60,466 nucleotides of DNA from DATFLL01 sp035267785 (lineage in GTDB: Bacteria; Pseudomonadota; Gammaproteobacteria; DATFLL01). Where the stretch lies: contig DATFLL010000043.1 of NCBI GenBank assembly GCA_035267785.1, positions 1-60,466 of the forward strand. Reading direction: 5' to 3'. Each line of letters opens with the position of its first letter. Position 1 is the stretch's first letter. The notes under the pieces are model-generated. The model ran no database searches and was not told the origin of the DNA. It saw only the letters and a list, made by a program, of their open reading frames with translations. The position numbers and the translations under genes are program-made. Below are positions 41,014 to 50,089 of this stretch, in pieces.

Positions 41014-42384
41014 TTATTGTCCGAACAAACGCGCGAGGTCGTTGTAGAAGGCGAGTCCCATCAGTAGGAGCAACAAGACGATCCCGATCCGCTGACCGGC
41101 CGCCTCCGTCGCCTCGGAGACCGGTCTGCCCTTGACCATTTCCACGATGTACCAAAGCAAATGCCCGCCATCGAGAATCGGGATCGGCAGCAGATTCAGG
41201 ATACCGAGACTGATACTGACGATGGCGATGAAATCCAGATAGGGCATCGGACCGGCGCTCGCCGACTCGCCCGCGAGATGGGCGATATTGATCGGGCCGC
41301 TGAGATTCTTCACCGAGGCCTCGCCGACGATCATCTTGCCGAGCATCTTCAGGGTGAGCGTCGACATCTCCCAGGTCTTGTGCAGGGACTGACCGATCGC
41401 TGCCAGCGGTCCATACCGATACGTGGCCTGCATGGTCTTTGGAATCGGCGCGCGCTGTTTGGGCCGGATTCCGAGCTGCCCCACGGTCTTGCCGTCCTGT
41501 TGCACGCTGCGCGGCGTCACATCGATGGTCTTTTTGCGCTCGCCACGCATGACCGTGACCTTGACCGACTGACCCGCCAGAGGCTGCACCCGCACGACCA
41601 ACAAGTGCCATGAATGGATAGGCTCGCCATTGAGCTGGATGATGCGATCGCCGGCACGCAGACCTGCAAGCTCGGCTGGCGAGCCTGGCTGGACGCTGCC
41701 GATGATGGTCTCGACTTTCGGTCGCCAGGGCTCGATACCCATCGCCTGGAACAGACGCGCCGGCACGTCGTCCATGTTGATCCCGCTCAGGTCCATCTTG
41801 ACCTCGCGGTTGGAGCCATCGGCCTCGCGCACGGTGAGCGTGGCGGTGCTGCGCTCGATGGCATTGGGCAGCAACGCCTGCATCGCGGCCGTCCACGTCG
41901 GCGTGGCTTGACCGTTGACCGCGACAATCTCCTGATTGCGATGCAGGCCCGCCTGCGCGGCCGGCGTGTCGGGTTTGACGCCGTTGATCTGCGGGCGCAC
42001 GCCGCTCACGCCGATGACAAACACCAGCCAGTAGATGACGATGGCCAACAGGAAATTGAACAGCGGACCGGCCAGCACGATTGCGAAACGCTTGGCCACG
42101 GGTTGAAGATTGAAGGCACGCGGCAGGTCGGCCTCGGCGACCTCCCCCTCACGCTCGTCGAGCATCTTGACGTAGCCGCCGATGGGCAGGGCGGCAATGA
42201 CATATTCGGTGCGATCGCGACCGCCGACGAAACGCCACAGCGGCTTGCCGAAGCCAATCGAATAGCGCAGGACCTTCACACCGAGGCGCTTGGCCACCCA
42301 GAAGTGTCCGAACTCGTGGATCGCAATCAGAATGGAGATGGCGACGAGAAACGCGACGATGGTAAAGAAGAAACTACCTAGCAT
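41014..42384 (-). CDS. rseP: Site-2 intramembrane metalloprotease RseP
   Basis: Cleaves anti-sigma factor RseA (releasing sigma E) and remnant signal peptides. The 456-residue protein has the zinc motif AIHEFGHFWVAKRLG at about 22-36 in the first helix and two tandem PDZ domains (about 120-290). ILNLLPIPILDGGHLLWY supplies the third zinc ligand in the LDG motif. It lies 6 bp downstream of dxr. Confidence 0.97.
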   Translation of the reverse strand: MLGSFFFTIVAFLVAISILIAIHEFGHFWVAKRLGVKVLRYSIGFGKPLWRFVGGRDRTEYVIAALPIGGYVKMLDEREGEVAEADLPRAFNLQPVAKRFAIVLAGPLFNFLLAIVIYWLVFVIGVSGVRPQINGVKPDTPAAQAGLHRNQEIVAVNGQATPTWTAAMQALLPNAIERSTATLTVREADGSNREVKMDLSGINMDDVPARLFQAMGIEPWRPKVETIIGSVQPGSPAELAGLRAGDRIIQLNGEPIHSWHLLVVRVQPLAGQSVKVTVMRGERKKTIDVTPRSVQQDGKTVGQLGIRPKQRAPIPKTMQATYRYGPLAAIGQSLHKTWEMSTLTLKMLGKMIVGEASVKNLSGPINIAHLAGESASAGPMPYLDFIAIVSISLGILNLLPIPILDGGHLLWYIVEMVKGRPVSEATEAAGQRIGIVLLLLLMGLAFYNDLARLFGQ

Positions 42385-42390
42385 GACCGT

Positions 42391-43584
42391 TCATTTGACG
42401 TGATTTTCCACCCGTTGTTCCGCCGCGGCTCTGGCCCGTTGGTCATCCTCCAGGATGATCTCCAGCGAGCCCGCCTCGCGAGGCACTATGTCAGCCAGCA
42501 CACCCTCGATCACCTGCGGGATGCCCGTAAAGCGCAAACGACCCTCCAGGAACGCCTGCACGGCCACCTCGTTGGCCGCATTCAAGACGGCGGAGGCCGT
42601 ACCGCCCGCCTCCATCGCCTCGACCGCCAAACGCAGGCAAGGGAAACGCTTGAGGTCGGGCCGTTCGAAATCCAGGCGCGCCACGGCGAAGATGTCCAGG
42701 CTTCCCACGCCGGAGGTCATGCGTTCCGGCCAGGCCAGCGCGTGCGCGATGGGCGTGCGCATGTCCGGGTTGCCCAGCTGCGCCAGGATCGAACCATCAT
42801 CGTATTCTACCATGGAATGCACGACGCTTTGCGGATGCAGGACCACCTCGATATGAGCCGGTGTGGTATCGAACAACCAGCAGGCCTCGATCACCTCCAG
42901 GCCCTTGTTCATCATCGTGGCCGAGTCCACGGAGATCTTGCGCCCCATGCTCCAGTTGGGGTGCGCCACGGCCTGCTCGGGCGTCACCGTCTCGAGCGCC
43001 TCCAGAGGCGTGCTGCGAAACGGCCCACCCGAGGCCGTGAGTAAAATACGCATCACGCCGACGGCATCGAGGCCCCGCGCGAAGTCCGTCGGCATGCACT
43101 GGAAGATCGCGTTGTGTTCGGAGTCGATGGGCAGGAGCTCGGCCCCATTGCGGCGCACCTCGTCCATGAACAGCCGGCCCGACATCACCAGGGCCTCCTT
43201 GTTGGCCAACAGGATGCGCTTGCCGGCTCGCGCTGCCGCGAGCGTGGGCTGCAGACCGGCGGCCCCGACGATGGCGGCCATTACGTAGTCGACCTCGGGC
43301 AGCGCCGCGATACGGCACAGTCCTTCTTCGCCGGCCAGGACCTCGATCTCGGGCGCCTCGGAGCGCAGCCGCTCACGCAGGCGTTCGGCGGCCTCGACAT
43401 CCGCCATGGCCGCGTATTGGGGCCGGTGTGTCAGACACTGTTCGTAGAGCCGATCGACGCGGTCGCGTGCGGTAAGCGCCACTACCCGATAGCGCCGGTC
43501 GTGCCGTGCGAGCACGTCCAGGGTGCTGACGCCAATGGAGCCGGTGGCCCCGAAGATCGCAATCCCTTTGGGCGAGTCGCTCAT
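42391..43584 (-). CDS. dxr: 1-deoxy-D-xylulose 5-phosphate reductoisomerase
   Basis: Second step of the MEP pathway, NADPH-dependent. The 397-residue protein has IAIFGATGSIGVSTLDVLA (NADPH site), LANKEALVMSG and LPIDSEHNAIFQC (metal and substrate ligands). GPFRSTPLEAL, NWSMGRKISVDSATMMNKGLE and HPQSVVHSMVEYDDGS are also conserved. The ATG at 43584 overlaps the cdsA stop (TAATG). A longer frame upstream is cdsA sequence out of frame. Confidence 0.97.
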   Translation of the reverse strand: MSDSPKGIAIFGATGSIGVSTLDVLARHDRRYRVVALTARDRVDRLYEQCLTHRPQYAAMADVEAAERLRERLRSEAPEIEVLAGEEGLCRIAALPEVDYVMAAIVGAAGLQPTLAAARAGKRILLANKEALVMSGRLFMDEVRRNGAELLPIDSEHNAIFQCMPTDFARGLDAVGVMRILLTASGGPFRSTPLEALETVTPEQAVAHPNWSMGRKISVDSATMMNKGLEVIEACWLFDTTPAHIEVVLHPQSVVHSMVEYDDGSILAQLGNPDMRTPIAHALAWPERMTSGVGSLDIFAVARLDFERPDLKRFPCLRLAVEAMEAGGTASAVLNAANEVAVQAFLEGRLRFTGIPQVIEGVLADIVPREAGSLEIILEDDQRARAAAEQRVENHVK

Positions 43585-44426
43585 TACGGCAATCCCAGGG
43601 CCAGCAGCCCCAGCATGAACACCGGTGCGGCCGCGGTCAGGCTGTCGATGCGGTCGAGCATGCCGCCGTGGCCGGGCAGCAGGTGACTGGAGTCCTTCAG
43701 CCCGGCCTGGCGCTTGAACAGACTCTCGATAAGATCGCCCAGCACGGAAAAGGCGACACTCACCAGGCACAGGATCACGAACAGGGCGAGATAACGCGGT
43801 GTCATCTCGAACACCGGCCCGGCCAGCACCGCCAGGACCGCGGCGCCCGCCAGCGCGCCCCACACGCCTTCCCAGGTCTTGCCGGGGCTGACCCGCGGGG
43901 CCAGCTTATGACGCCCCCAGCGCCGGCCGGCAAAAAAGGCGCCGCTGTCGGCGACCCACATCAACAGCAGGAGAAACAGCACCAGATAACGGCCCAGGTG
44001 CGGACTGCCCGGCAGCGCGACGTGTCCCAGCGACACCAGGGCCGCCCAGGGGGCGACCAGGACCACCATCCCCACCATCGCCGCGGGCATCGCTCGCATC
44101 GCGGCCGGCGCCTCGTCGCCGCGGTAGCGCGCCACCAGGCGCAGGGCCAGCAGCCACCAGAGCACCACCAGCCCCAGCAGCACGGGCAGTGCCCACTCCT
44201 CCAGGGCCAGGCTGACTCCGGCCAGCGCCATGCAGGCGAGGATGAACACGACGTAGGCCGCCCGGGCCCAGGGGCGTTTGAGCCCGATCAGACGGGCCCA
44301 TTCCCAGGCGCCGACGGCCAGCGCCGCGGCGAGCACGAGCGCGAACCACAGCTCGGGCAAGGCGATGACTCCCCAGACGACCAGCGGCACCAGCACCAGG
44401 GCCGTGAGCACGCGCAGCCTAAGCAT
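43584..44426 (-). CDS. cdsA: Phosphatidate cytidylyltransferase (CDP-diglyceride synthase)
   Basis: Makes CDP-diacylglycerol for phospholipid synthesis. 280 residues with about eight hydrophobic helices. The family signature is near the C-terminus: SLFKRQAGLKDSSHLLPGHGG, then MLDRIDS. The MWVADSGAFFAGRRWGRHKLAPRVSPGKTWEG stretch binds the nucleotide. The ATG at 44426 overlaps the uppS end by 8 nt. Confidence 0.96.
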   Translation of the reverse strand: MLRLRVLTALVLVPLVVWGVIALPELWFALVLAAALAVGAWEWARLIGLKRPWARAAYVVFILACMALAGVSLALEEWALPVLLGLVVLWWLLALRLVARYRGDEAPAAMRAMPAAMVGMVVLVAPWAALVSLGHVALPGSPHLGRYLVLFLLLLMWVADSGAFFAGRRWGRHKLAPRVSPGKTWEGVWGALAGAAVLAVLAGPVFEMTPRYLALFVILCLVSVAFSVLGDLIESLFKRQAGLKDSSHLLPGHGGMLDRIDSLTAAAPVFMLGLLALGLP

Positions 44427-45186
44427 CCTCGTAGTTCTCCACCTGCTCGCCCGTGCGCCCGAAGCGGCGCTGGCGGTTGGCGAACGCCTCGAGCGCCTCG
44501 TCCAGCGCGGCGCGGTCGAAATCCGGCCACAGCGTGGGCGTGAAGTACAGCTCGGTGTAAGCCAGATGCCAGAGCAGGAAGTTGCTGATGCGCTGCTCGC
44601 CGCCCGTGCGAATGAACAGGTCCGGCTCGGGCAGGCTGGGCAGCGACAGGCAGGCCTGGAAAGCCGCCGCATCGATATCGGCCGGCGCGAGCTCGCCGCG
44701 CTCGATGCGCTCGCCGAGCTGGCGCGCGGCCTGGAGGATGTCCCAACGTCCGCCGTAGTTGGCGGCGACGTTGAGCACGAGGCCGTCGTTGTCCCGGGTG
44801 AGCTCTTCGGAGGAGGCGATGCTCGCCTGCAGCTTGGGCGCGAACGCACTGCGGTCGCCGATGATGCGCAGGCGCACGTTGTTGCGATGGAGCTTGCCCA
44901 CTTCGTGTTCCAGCGCCGTCAGGAACAGCTCCATCAGCAGACCGACTTCCTTTTCCGGCCGGCGCCAGTTCTCACTGCTGAAGGCGAACAGGGTCAGGAC
45001 CTCGACTCCCAACTCCACGCAGGCCTGGACCGTGCCGCGCACGGCCTCCACGCCCGCGCGATGACCGGCGAAGCGCGGCAGGCTGCGCTGCTTGGCCCAA
45101 CGCCCATTGCCGTCCATGACGACGGCGATATGCCGGGGTATGGCGGGCGCGTCGGCGTTACCCGTGTTGGCGGTGTTGTCAGTCAT
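44419..45186 (-). CDS. uppS: Undecaprenyl pyrophosphate synthase (cis-prenyltransferase)
   Basis: Makes the C55 lipid carrier for peptidoglycan and LPS. The 255-residue protein has IAVVMDGNGRWAKQRSLPR (catalytic Asp), FAFSSENWRRPEKEV and the signature DLFIRTGGEQRISNFLLW. The N-terminal about 16 residues are a loose Asn/Ala tail. It sits between frr and cdsA as usual. Confidence 0.97.
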   Translation of the reverse strand: MTDNTANTGNADAPAIPRHIAVVMDGNGRWAKQRSLPRFAGHRAGVEAVRGTVQACVELGVEVLTLFAFSSENWRRPEKEVGLLMELFLTALEHEVGKLHRNNVRLRIIGDRSAFAPKLQASIASSEELTRDNDGLVLNVAANYGGRWDILQAARQLGERIERGELAPADIDAAAFQACLSLPSLPEPDLFIRTGGEQRISNFLLWHLAYTELYFTPTLWPDFDRAALDEALEAFANRQRRFGRTGEQVENYEDA

Positions 45187-45454
45187 GCCTTGCTAGTGTT
45201 TCTCGACATCGAACGCGGTTATAACCGCAAGCCACGTTCCGGGAGATCGGCGCTGCGATGAAGCGCCCCGCGCTGCATGTCACCGGCGACCGGGAGACCA
45301 AAGCGTAACCATCCTTACTATTGCGCTGGAATGTTGCTTCGCTGTCAGCCCGCCGCAAAACGTCGGGCGCCGATGCAAGGTTCCCTCATCGGGGAGCGCA
45401 TAGGAAGCGAACAGCGCACAACGGAGGCAGACGCCCGCCGCAGCGCTTTTGCCG
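45187..45454. promoter_or_regulatory. frr-uppS intergenic region with a 14-bp palindrome
   Basis: 268 bp without a gene. A perfect palindrome, GCGGTTATAACCGC, lies at 45215-45228, 29 bp before the uppS ATG, and carries a TATAAC -10-like core, so it could be an operator-promoter overlap. The left part (about 45345-45440) has a faint resemblance to the tilS-accA spacer. Confidence 0.3.
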
Positions 45455-46012
45455 CTAGATTTCCATCAGGTCCTTTTCCTTGCCCTCCAGCACCTTGTCG
45501 ACCTCCGCCACGTACTTGTCGGTCAGCTTCTGCACGTCATCCTGCGCCCGGTGCTCTTCGTCCTCGCTGATCTCCTTGTCCTTGAGCAGCGCCTTCAGGT
45601 CGTTGATCACGTCGCGGCGGATATTTCGAATCGCCACGCGGGCGCCCTCGCCTTCCTGGCGCACGATACGGATCATGTCCTTGCGCCGTTCCTCGGTCAG
45701 CGGCGGCAGAGGCACGCGAATGACGTTGCCGGCCGAGGCCGGGTTCAGCCCGAGGTCGGAGGTCATAATCGCCTTTTCGACTGCCTGGACCATCGAGCGT
45801 TCCCAAGGGGTGACGGTCAGGGTGCGCGCGTCTTCGATACCGATATTGGCGACCTGGCTGAGCGGGACCTCCGAGCCGTAATACTCGACGGTAATGTGAT
45901 CCAACAAATTGGTATGGGCACGGCCGGTGCGCAGGCGCGCGAGCTCGTGCTTGAGCGACTCCACGCTCTTGCCCATACGCGTTTCGGCATCTTTTTTCAG
46001 ATCGTCGATCAT
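45455..46012 (-). CDS. frr: Ribosome recycling factor
   Basis: Splits post-termination ribosomes with EF-G. The 185-residue protein has MIDDLKKDAETRMGKSVESL, ELARLRTGRAHTNLLDHI, PLPPLTEERRKDMIRIVR and the C-terminal KLTDKYVAEVDKVLEGKEKDL. The ATG overlaps the pyrH stop (ATGA). rpsB-tsf-pyrH-frr is the standard order. Confidence 0.98.
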   Translation of the reverse strand: MIDDLKKDAETRMGKSVESLKHELARLRTGRAHTNLLDHITVEYYGSEVPLSQVANIGIEDARTLTVTPWERSMVQAVEKAIMTSDLGLNPASAGNVIRVPLPPLTEERRKDMIRIVRQEGEGARVAIRNIRRDVINDLKALLKDKEISEDEEHRAQDDVQKLTDKYVAEVDKVLEGKEKDLMEI

Positions 46013-46800
46013 GCGCGCTCTCCCGATTGGCTTCCCGAGTCGACCCCGGATTCGACCAAGGTCCCTTCGTCCTCACCTCGCACGATGCGCATCAGTGCAC
46101 CGGGCTTGTTCATGTCGTAGACACGGATCGGCATGTTGTGGTCGCGGCACAGCACGATCGCCGTGGCGTCCATCACCATCAGTTTGTTTTCGATGACCTC
46201 GTCGTAGGTGAGCCGGTCATAGCGGACTGCCGACGGGTCCTTCACGGGATCGGCAGAATACACGCCGTCCACCTTGGTCGCCTTGATGACCAGGTCGGCC
46301 TTGATCTCCACGCCCCGGAGGCTAGCCGCCGAATCGGTGGTAAAGAACGGATTGCCGGTCCCGGCGGCGAAGATCGCCACCCGCCCCTTTTCCAGGTGAC
46401 GAATGGCGCGGCGGCGGATGTAGTCCTCGCAGACCTGATGGATGGGCAGCGCCGACATGGTGCGCACGGCCAGGTTCTCACGCTCCAGTGCGTCCTGCAG
46501 GGACAGGGAGTTGATCACCGTTGCCAGCATGCCGATCTTGTCGGCGGTGGCCCGCTCCATGCCGGCGTTGGCCAGGCTGACCCCGCGGAAGATGTTGCCC
46601 CCGCCAATCACCACGGCCACCTGGACGCCGAAGTCCGTCAGCTCGCGGATTTGCGCGGCGATGCGGCTCAAGACCTCGGGGTCTATCCCGAAGCTGCGCT
46701 CGCCCATCAGGGCCTCGCCGCTGAGCTTGAGCAGCACGCGGTGGTATTTGGGGCCGGACTGACTGGCCGGCGGCAGGTCGGCGGAGTCCGCGTTAGCCAC
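46009..46800 (-). CDS. pyrH: UMP kinase
   Basis: Phosphorylates UMP to UDP and is allosterically controlled by GTP/UTP. The 263-residue protein has VLLKLSGEALMGERSFGID, VAVVIGGGNIFRG, ATVINSLSLQDALE and LRIVRGEDEGTLV. There is a loose N-terminal extension of about 17 residues. The start is GTG at 46800, with the tsf stop ending two bases before it. Confidence 0.97.
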   Translation of the reverse strand: MANADSADLPPASQSGPKYHRVLLKLSGEALMGERSFGIDPEVLSRIAAQIRELTDFGVQVAVVIGGGNIFRGVSLANAGMERATADKIGMLATVINSLSLQDALERENLAVRTMSALPIHQVCEDYIRRRAIRHLEKGRVAIFAAGTGNPFFTTDSAASLRGVEIKADLVIKATKVDGVYSADPVKDPSAVRYDRLTYDEVIENKLMVMDATAIVLCRDHNMPIRVYDMNKPGALMRIVRGEDEGTLVESGVDSGSQSGERA

Positions 46801-46802
46801 CC

Positions 46803-47687
46803 TCAGCCTCCGCGAACCTGGGCCATCACCTCGTCGGCGAAATTCTCCGACTTCTTCTCGATACCCTCACCCACCTCGAAACGCACGAAGCCGTTGACCT
46901 GGGCGCCGCCCTTGGCCAGCAGCTTCTCGACCGTGGTATCGGGGTCCTTGACGAAGGGCTGACCCAGCAAGGTGATCTCCTTGAGGAATTTCTTGATGCG
47001 CCCGTCGACCATCTTGGCAACGATATCCTCCGGCTTGCCGCTCTCGGCGGCCTGCGCGGCGAATATCTCGCGCTCCTTGGCGATGGTGTCGGCCGGCACG
47101 TCGGCCTCGCTCACGCACACCGGTCGGCTCGCCGCCACGTGCATGGCCAGGTCGCGGGCCAGATCCTCGTCATCGCCCTGCAGGTCGACGACTACGCCGA
47201 TGCGGGTGCCGTGCAGGTAGACACCGAGCACGCCGCCGGTCTCGATAACCTGAAAACGGCGCACCGTCATGTTCTCGCCGATCTTGGCGACCAGCGCCTT
47301 GCGGGCCTCCTCGACCGTCGCGGCATCGCCGTCCTTGAGCGCCATCGCACTCAGGGCCTCGACATCGGCGGGGCGGTCGGCCAGCACGCGCTGGGCGACG
47401 GCGTCGGCGAATTGGATGAAGTTGTCGTCGCCGGCGACGAAGTCCGTCTCGCAGTTCACCTCGACGATGGCGGCCTGCTTGCCGTCGCCGCTGGTGGCGA
47501 CCACGATGCGGCCCTCGGCCGCGGTACGTCCGGCCTTCTTGTCGGCCTTGGCCTGACCGGATTTACGCAGCTGCTCGACCGCCGCGTCGATATCACCGTT
47601 GGTCTCGACCAGGGCCTTCTTGCACTCCATCATGCCCGCCCCGGTGCGTTCGCGCAGTTCTTTGACCAGCGCCGCTGAAATAGCCAT
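46803..47687 (-). CDS. tsf: Elongation factor Ts
   Basis: Guanine nucleotide exchange factor for EF-Tu. 294 residues: ISAALVKELRERTGAGMMECKKAL, then VEVNCETDFVAGDDNF with the TDFV motif that displaces Mg2+ from EF-Tu, and GQPFVKDPDTTVEKLL. I start at the second ATG (47687) because the GAGAGGA ribosome site is seven bases upstream of it and too close to the first ATG at 47693. Confidence 0.97.
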   Translation of the reverse strand: MAISAALVKELRERTGAGMMECKKALVETNGDIDAAVEQLRKSGQAKADKKAGRTAAEGRIVVATSGDGKQAAIVEVNCETDFVAGDDNFIQFADAVAQRVLADRPADVEALSAMALKDGDAATVEEARKALVAKIGENMTVRRFQVIETGGVLGVYLHGTRIGVVVDLQGDDEDLARDLAMHVAASRPVCVSEADVPADTIAKEREIFAAQAAESGKPEDIVAKMVDGRIKKFLKEITLLGQPFVKDPDTTVEKLLAKGGAQVNGFVRFEVGEGIEKKSENFADEVMAQVRGG

Positions 47688-47849
47688 GTTCATATCCTCT
47701 CAAAACAATGCAGTCAGGATAGCATCCGGCCGTAATAGGCCCGACCCCACCCGGCAGGCTCGCAAAGGCGAGCGCCGGGAGGTGCCGCATCGATGCCTCG
47801 AGGAAAGGGCCGTCGACGGCGCCTTTCCTGATTCGTATCGTCTGCTCAG

Positions 47850-47874
47850 AAAAAGGGGGCAGCGCCCCCTTTTT
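47850..47874 (-). terminator. Hairpin with T-run between rpsB and tsf
   Basis: AAAAA, then a GGGGGC-AGC-GCCCCC stem (6 bp), then TTTTT, so it reads as an intrinsic terminator on either strand. It lies 36 bp after the rpsB stop, where E. coli has an attenuator, and should let only part of transcription continue into tsf. Confidence 0.7.
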
Positions 47875-47909
47875 CGTCCGTCAGATTGAAACCACCGTGC
47901 GGGCGGTCC

Positions 47910-48866
47910 TCACTCGGACTCCGTCCCGCTGTCCACCTCGGTATTGGCCTCAGCCTCGGCCTCGGCGGCGGGCGCCTCCTCGGCCTTGTCTTCGGTCTCC
48001 GCAGCCTTGGCGGTGGACTCCTTCGCGGCGGTCTTCTTGGCGGCCGTCTTCTTCTTGGCAGTGGTCTTCTTCGCCGCGGTCTTCTTGGCGGCCGTCTTCT
48101 TCTTGGCCGCAGCGTCCGAGGGAGAGCCCCCCTCGTCCAGCTCGACGAACTCGTCGGCCTGCCCGCCGGCGGCCAGATGACCCACCGACTCGCGTCCGGT
48201 CAGCACCGCCTCGGCGGCGCTGCGCACGTAGATCTGCACGGCGCGGATGGCGTCGTCGTTGCCCGGGATCATATAGTCAACGCCGTCGGGGGAGTTGTTC
48301 GTATCGACCACGCCAATCACGGGGATGCCGAGCTTGGTGGCCTCGCTGATCGCGATCTTCTCGTGGCCTACGTCGATGACGAACAGGGCGTCGGGCAGGC
48401 CCGGCATGTCCTTGATTCCGCCCAGGCTGCGCTCCAGCTTTTCCTTCTCGCGGCGCAGCATCAGGACCTCTTTCTTGCCCAGACGGTCGAAGGTGCCGTC
48501 CTCTTCCATGGCCATCAGGTCCTTGAGGCGCTTGATCGACTGCTTGACCGTCTTGAAGTTGGTCAGCATACCGCCCAGCCAACGATGATTGACGTAGGGC
48601 ATGCCGCAGCGCGATGCCTCCTCGCTGACCACCTCACGGGCCGCACGCTTGGTGCCGACGAACATCACCGTGCCCCCGTTGGCGGTCAACGAGCTCATGA
48701 AGTTCATCGCGTCGTTGAACAGCGGGAGGGTCTTTTCCAGATTGATGATATGGATTTTATTGCGGTCCCCGAAGATAAACGGGGCCATCTTGGGATTCCA
48801 GAAGCGGGTCTGGTGGCCAAAGTGAACACCGGCCTCCAGCATCTGGCGCATCGTAACGTCTGCCAT
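47910..48866 (-). CDS. rpsB: 30S ribosomal protein S2 with an added Lys/Ala-rich and acidic tail
   Basis: Residues 1-250 are an ordinary S2: MADVTMRQMLEAGVHFGHQT, WNPKMAPFIFG, VGTKRAAREVV, HRWLGGMLTNFKT and IPVIGVVDTN. The protein is 318 residues against about 241 in E. coli. Residues 252-284 repeat AAKKT-like pentads, and residues 290-318 are strongly acidic (EAEAEANTEVDSGTESE). The DNA under the Lys part is a run of related 15-nt units, so the tail probably grew by slippage. The frame is intact to a TGA. AGGAGA precedes the ATG by seven bases. Confidence 0.97.
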   Translation of the reverse strand: MADVTMRQMLEAGVHFGHQTRFWNPKMAPFIFGDRNKIHIINLEKTLPLFNDAMNFMSSLTANGGTVMFVGTKRAAREVVSEEASRCGMPYVNHRWLGGMLTNFKTVKQSIKRLKDLMAMEEDGTFDRLGKKEVLMLRREKEKLERSLGGIKDMPGLPDALFVIDVGHEKIAISEATKLGIPVIGVVDTNNSPDGVDYMIPGNDDAIRAVQIYVRSAAEAVLTGRESVGHLAAGGQADEFVELDEGGSPSDAAAKKKTAAKKTAAKKTTAKKKTAAKKTAAKESTAKAAETEDKAEEAPAAEAEAEANTEVDSGTESE

Positions 48867-49080
48867 GTATAGTCTCCTACCGGGTTAAGCCTCCATGCAC
48901 CCCATATGCCAACCCCCGGAGCGGTCTCGCCGCACCGGAAGCACCCGGACATACGTGTCGGTGCATGTGTGGATTTGACCCCGCGTACGGGGCATATTTC
49001 AGTGCCGTTGCGGGCCTCGCGCTCCAGACCTGGCGGTCGGAAATGCCGGGGCCGAAAACGGCGTGGATTTGCCACTCAAG
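48867..49080 (-). promoter_or_regulatory. rpsB leader RNA, candidate S2-responsive region
   Basis: About 214 nt between the candidate promoter and rpsB. Visible hairpins on the transcript are CCCCG-TACG-CGGGG (48979-48992) and GCACCGAC...GTCCGGGTGC (48941-48964). Long rpsB leaders in Gammaproteobacteria mediate repression by S2. I cannot match a consensus by eye, so the role is inferred. Confidence 0.35.
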
Positions 49081-49087
49081 CGCGCGC

Positions 49088-49116
49088 TTTATACCATAAA
49101 CGGCCTGGGACAACAA
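49088..49116 (-). promoter_or_regulatory. Candidate rpsB-tsf-pyrH-frr promoter with GC-rich discriminator
   Basis: Minus strand TTGTTG, 17-nt spacer, TATAAA, followed at once by GCGCGCGC. A GC-rich discriminator is typical of ribosomal promoters under ppGpp/DksA control. The rest of the 455-bp gap up to map (49117-49321) is GC-rich, with no other feature seen. Confidence 0.5.
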
Positions 49117-49321
49117 ATTGAGCGCGTTCCCGGGCCCCGGCAGGGCCCCTGTCGGCCCCTCCGCGTGCACCGCGGCGGCGGCCCGGGGCGGTCGCCGGAT
49201 CGGCCCCTCGGCAGCGATGCCTGCCGAAATGCACCGACCCCATTGTCCCGGCCTCTATCCCAGCGCCTGAAGACGGGCCCGAAGACGGCCCGGCATCCGG
49301 CCCCAAGAAACGGCGGAATTT

Positions 49322-50089
49322 ATGAGTGTAACGATTAAGACCCCGGAAGAGATCGAGAAAATGCGCGTGGCCGGCCGTCTGGCCGCCGAGGTGCTGGAGA
49401 TGATCGAGCCCCACGTGCAGGCCGGGGTGACCACGGGCGAGCTGGACCGCATCTGCCACGACTATATCGTCAACGAGCAGCAGGCCATCCCCGCGCCCCT
49501 GAACTACCACGGTTTCCCCAAATCCGTCTGCACCTCGGTCAACCAGGTGGTCTGCCACGGCATTCCCGGCGAGAAGAAGCTAAAAAAGGGCGACATCATC
49601 AACATCGACGTCACCGTCATCAAGGACGGCTTCCACGGCGATACCAGCAAGATGTTCTTCATCGACAAGCCGTCCGTGCAGGCCGAGCGCGTCAGCCGAA
49701 TCAGCTACGAGTGCCTGCGCATGGGTATCGAGATGGTCAAACCGGGCGTCGCGCTCGGCGATATCGGCCACGCGATCCAGACCCACGCCGAGAAGAACAA
49801 CTGTTCGGTGGTACGCGAATACTGCGGCCACGGCATCGGCCGCGGCTTCCACGAAGACCCGCAGGTCCTGCATTACGGCACGCCGGGCACGGGCATGGTC
49901 CTGGAGCCGGGCATGACCTTCACCATCGAGCCGATGATCAACGCCGGCAAGCGCCAGGTGAAGCTGCTGCCCGACGGCTGGACTGTCATCACCAAGGACC
50001 GCTCGCCCTCGGCGCAGTGGGAGCACACCATCCTCGTCACCCCGGACGGGCACGAGGTCCTGACCCGGCGTCGAGAGGAACAGTGGTGA
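49322..50089 (+). CDS. map: Methionine aminopeptidase type I
   Basis: Removes the N-terminal Met. The 255-residue protein has the five metal ligands: Asp in DIINIDVTVIKDGFHGDTS (two), His in EYCGHGIGRGFHEDP, Glu in FTIEPMIN and Glu in QWEHTILVT. The substrate His lies in VCHGIPG. It is divergent from rpsB, the common map/rpsB arrangement. Its stop overlaps the glnD GTG start. Confidence 0.97.
   Translation: MSVTIKTPEEIEKMRVAGRLAAEVLEMIEPHVQAGVTTGELDRICHDYIVNEQQAIPAPLNYHGFPKSVCTSVNQVVCHGIPGEKKLKKGDIINIDVTVIKDGFHGDTSKMFFIDKPSVQAERVSRISYECLRMGIEMVKPGVALGDIGHAIQTHAEKNNCSVVREYCGHGIGRGFHEDPQVLHYGTPGTGMVLEPGMTFTIEPMINAGKRQVKLLPDGWTVITKDRSPSAQWEHTILVTPDGHEVLTRRREEQW

Noticed and set aside
47913..48113. 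rpsB tail as a frameshift or fusion artefact
   Set aside because: Frame and composition are continuous, and both the basic and acidic parts are in the same frame as S2 up to a clean stop.
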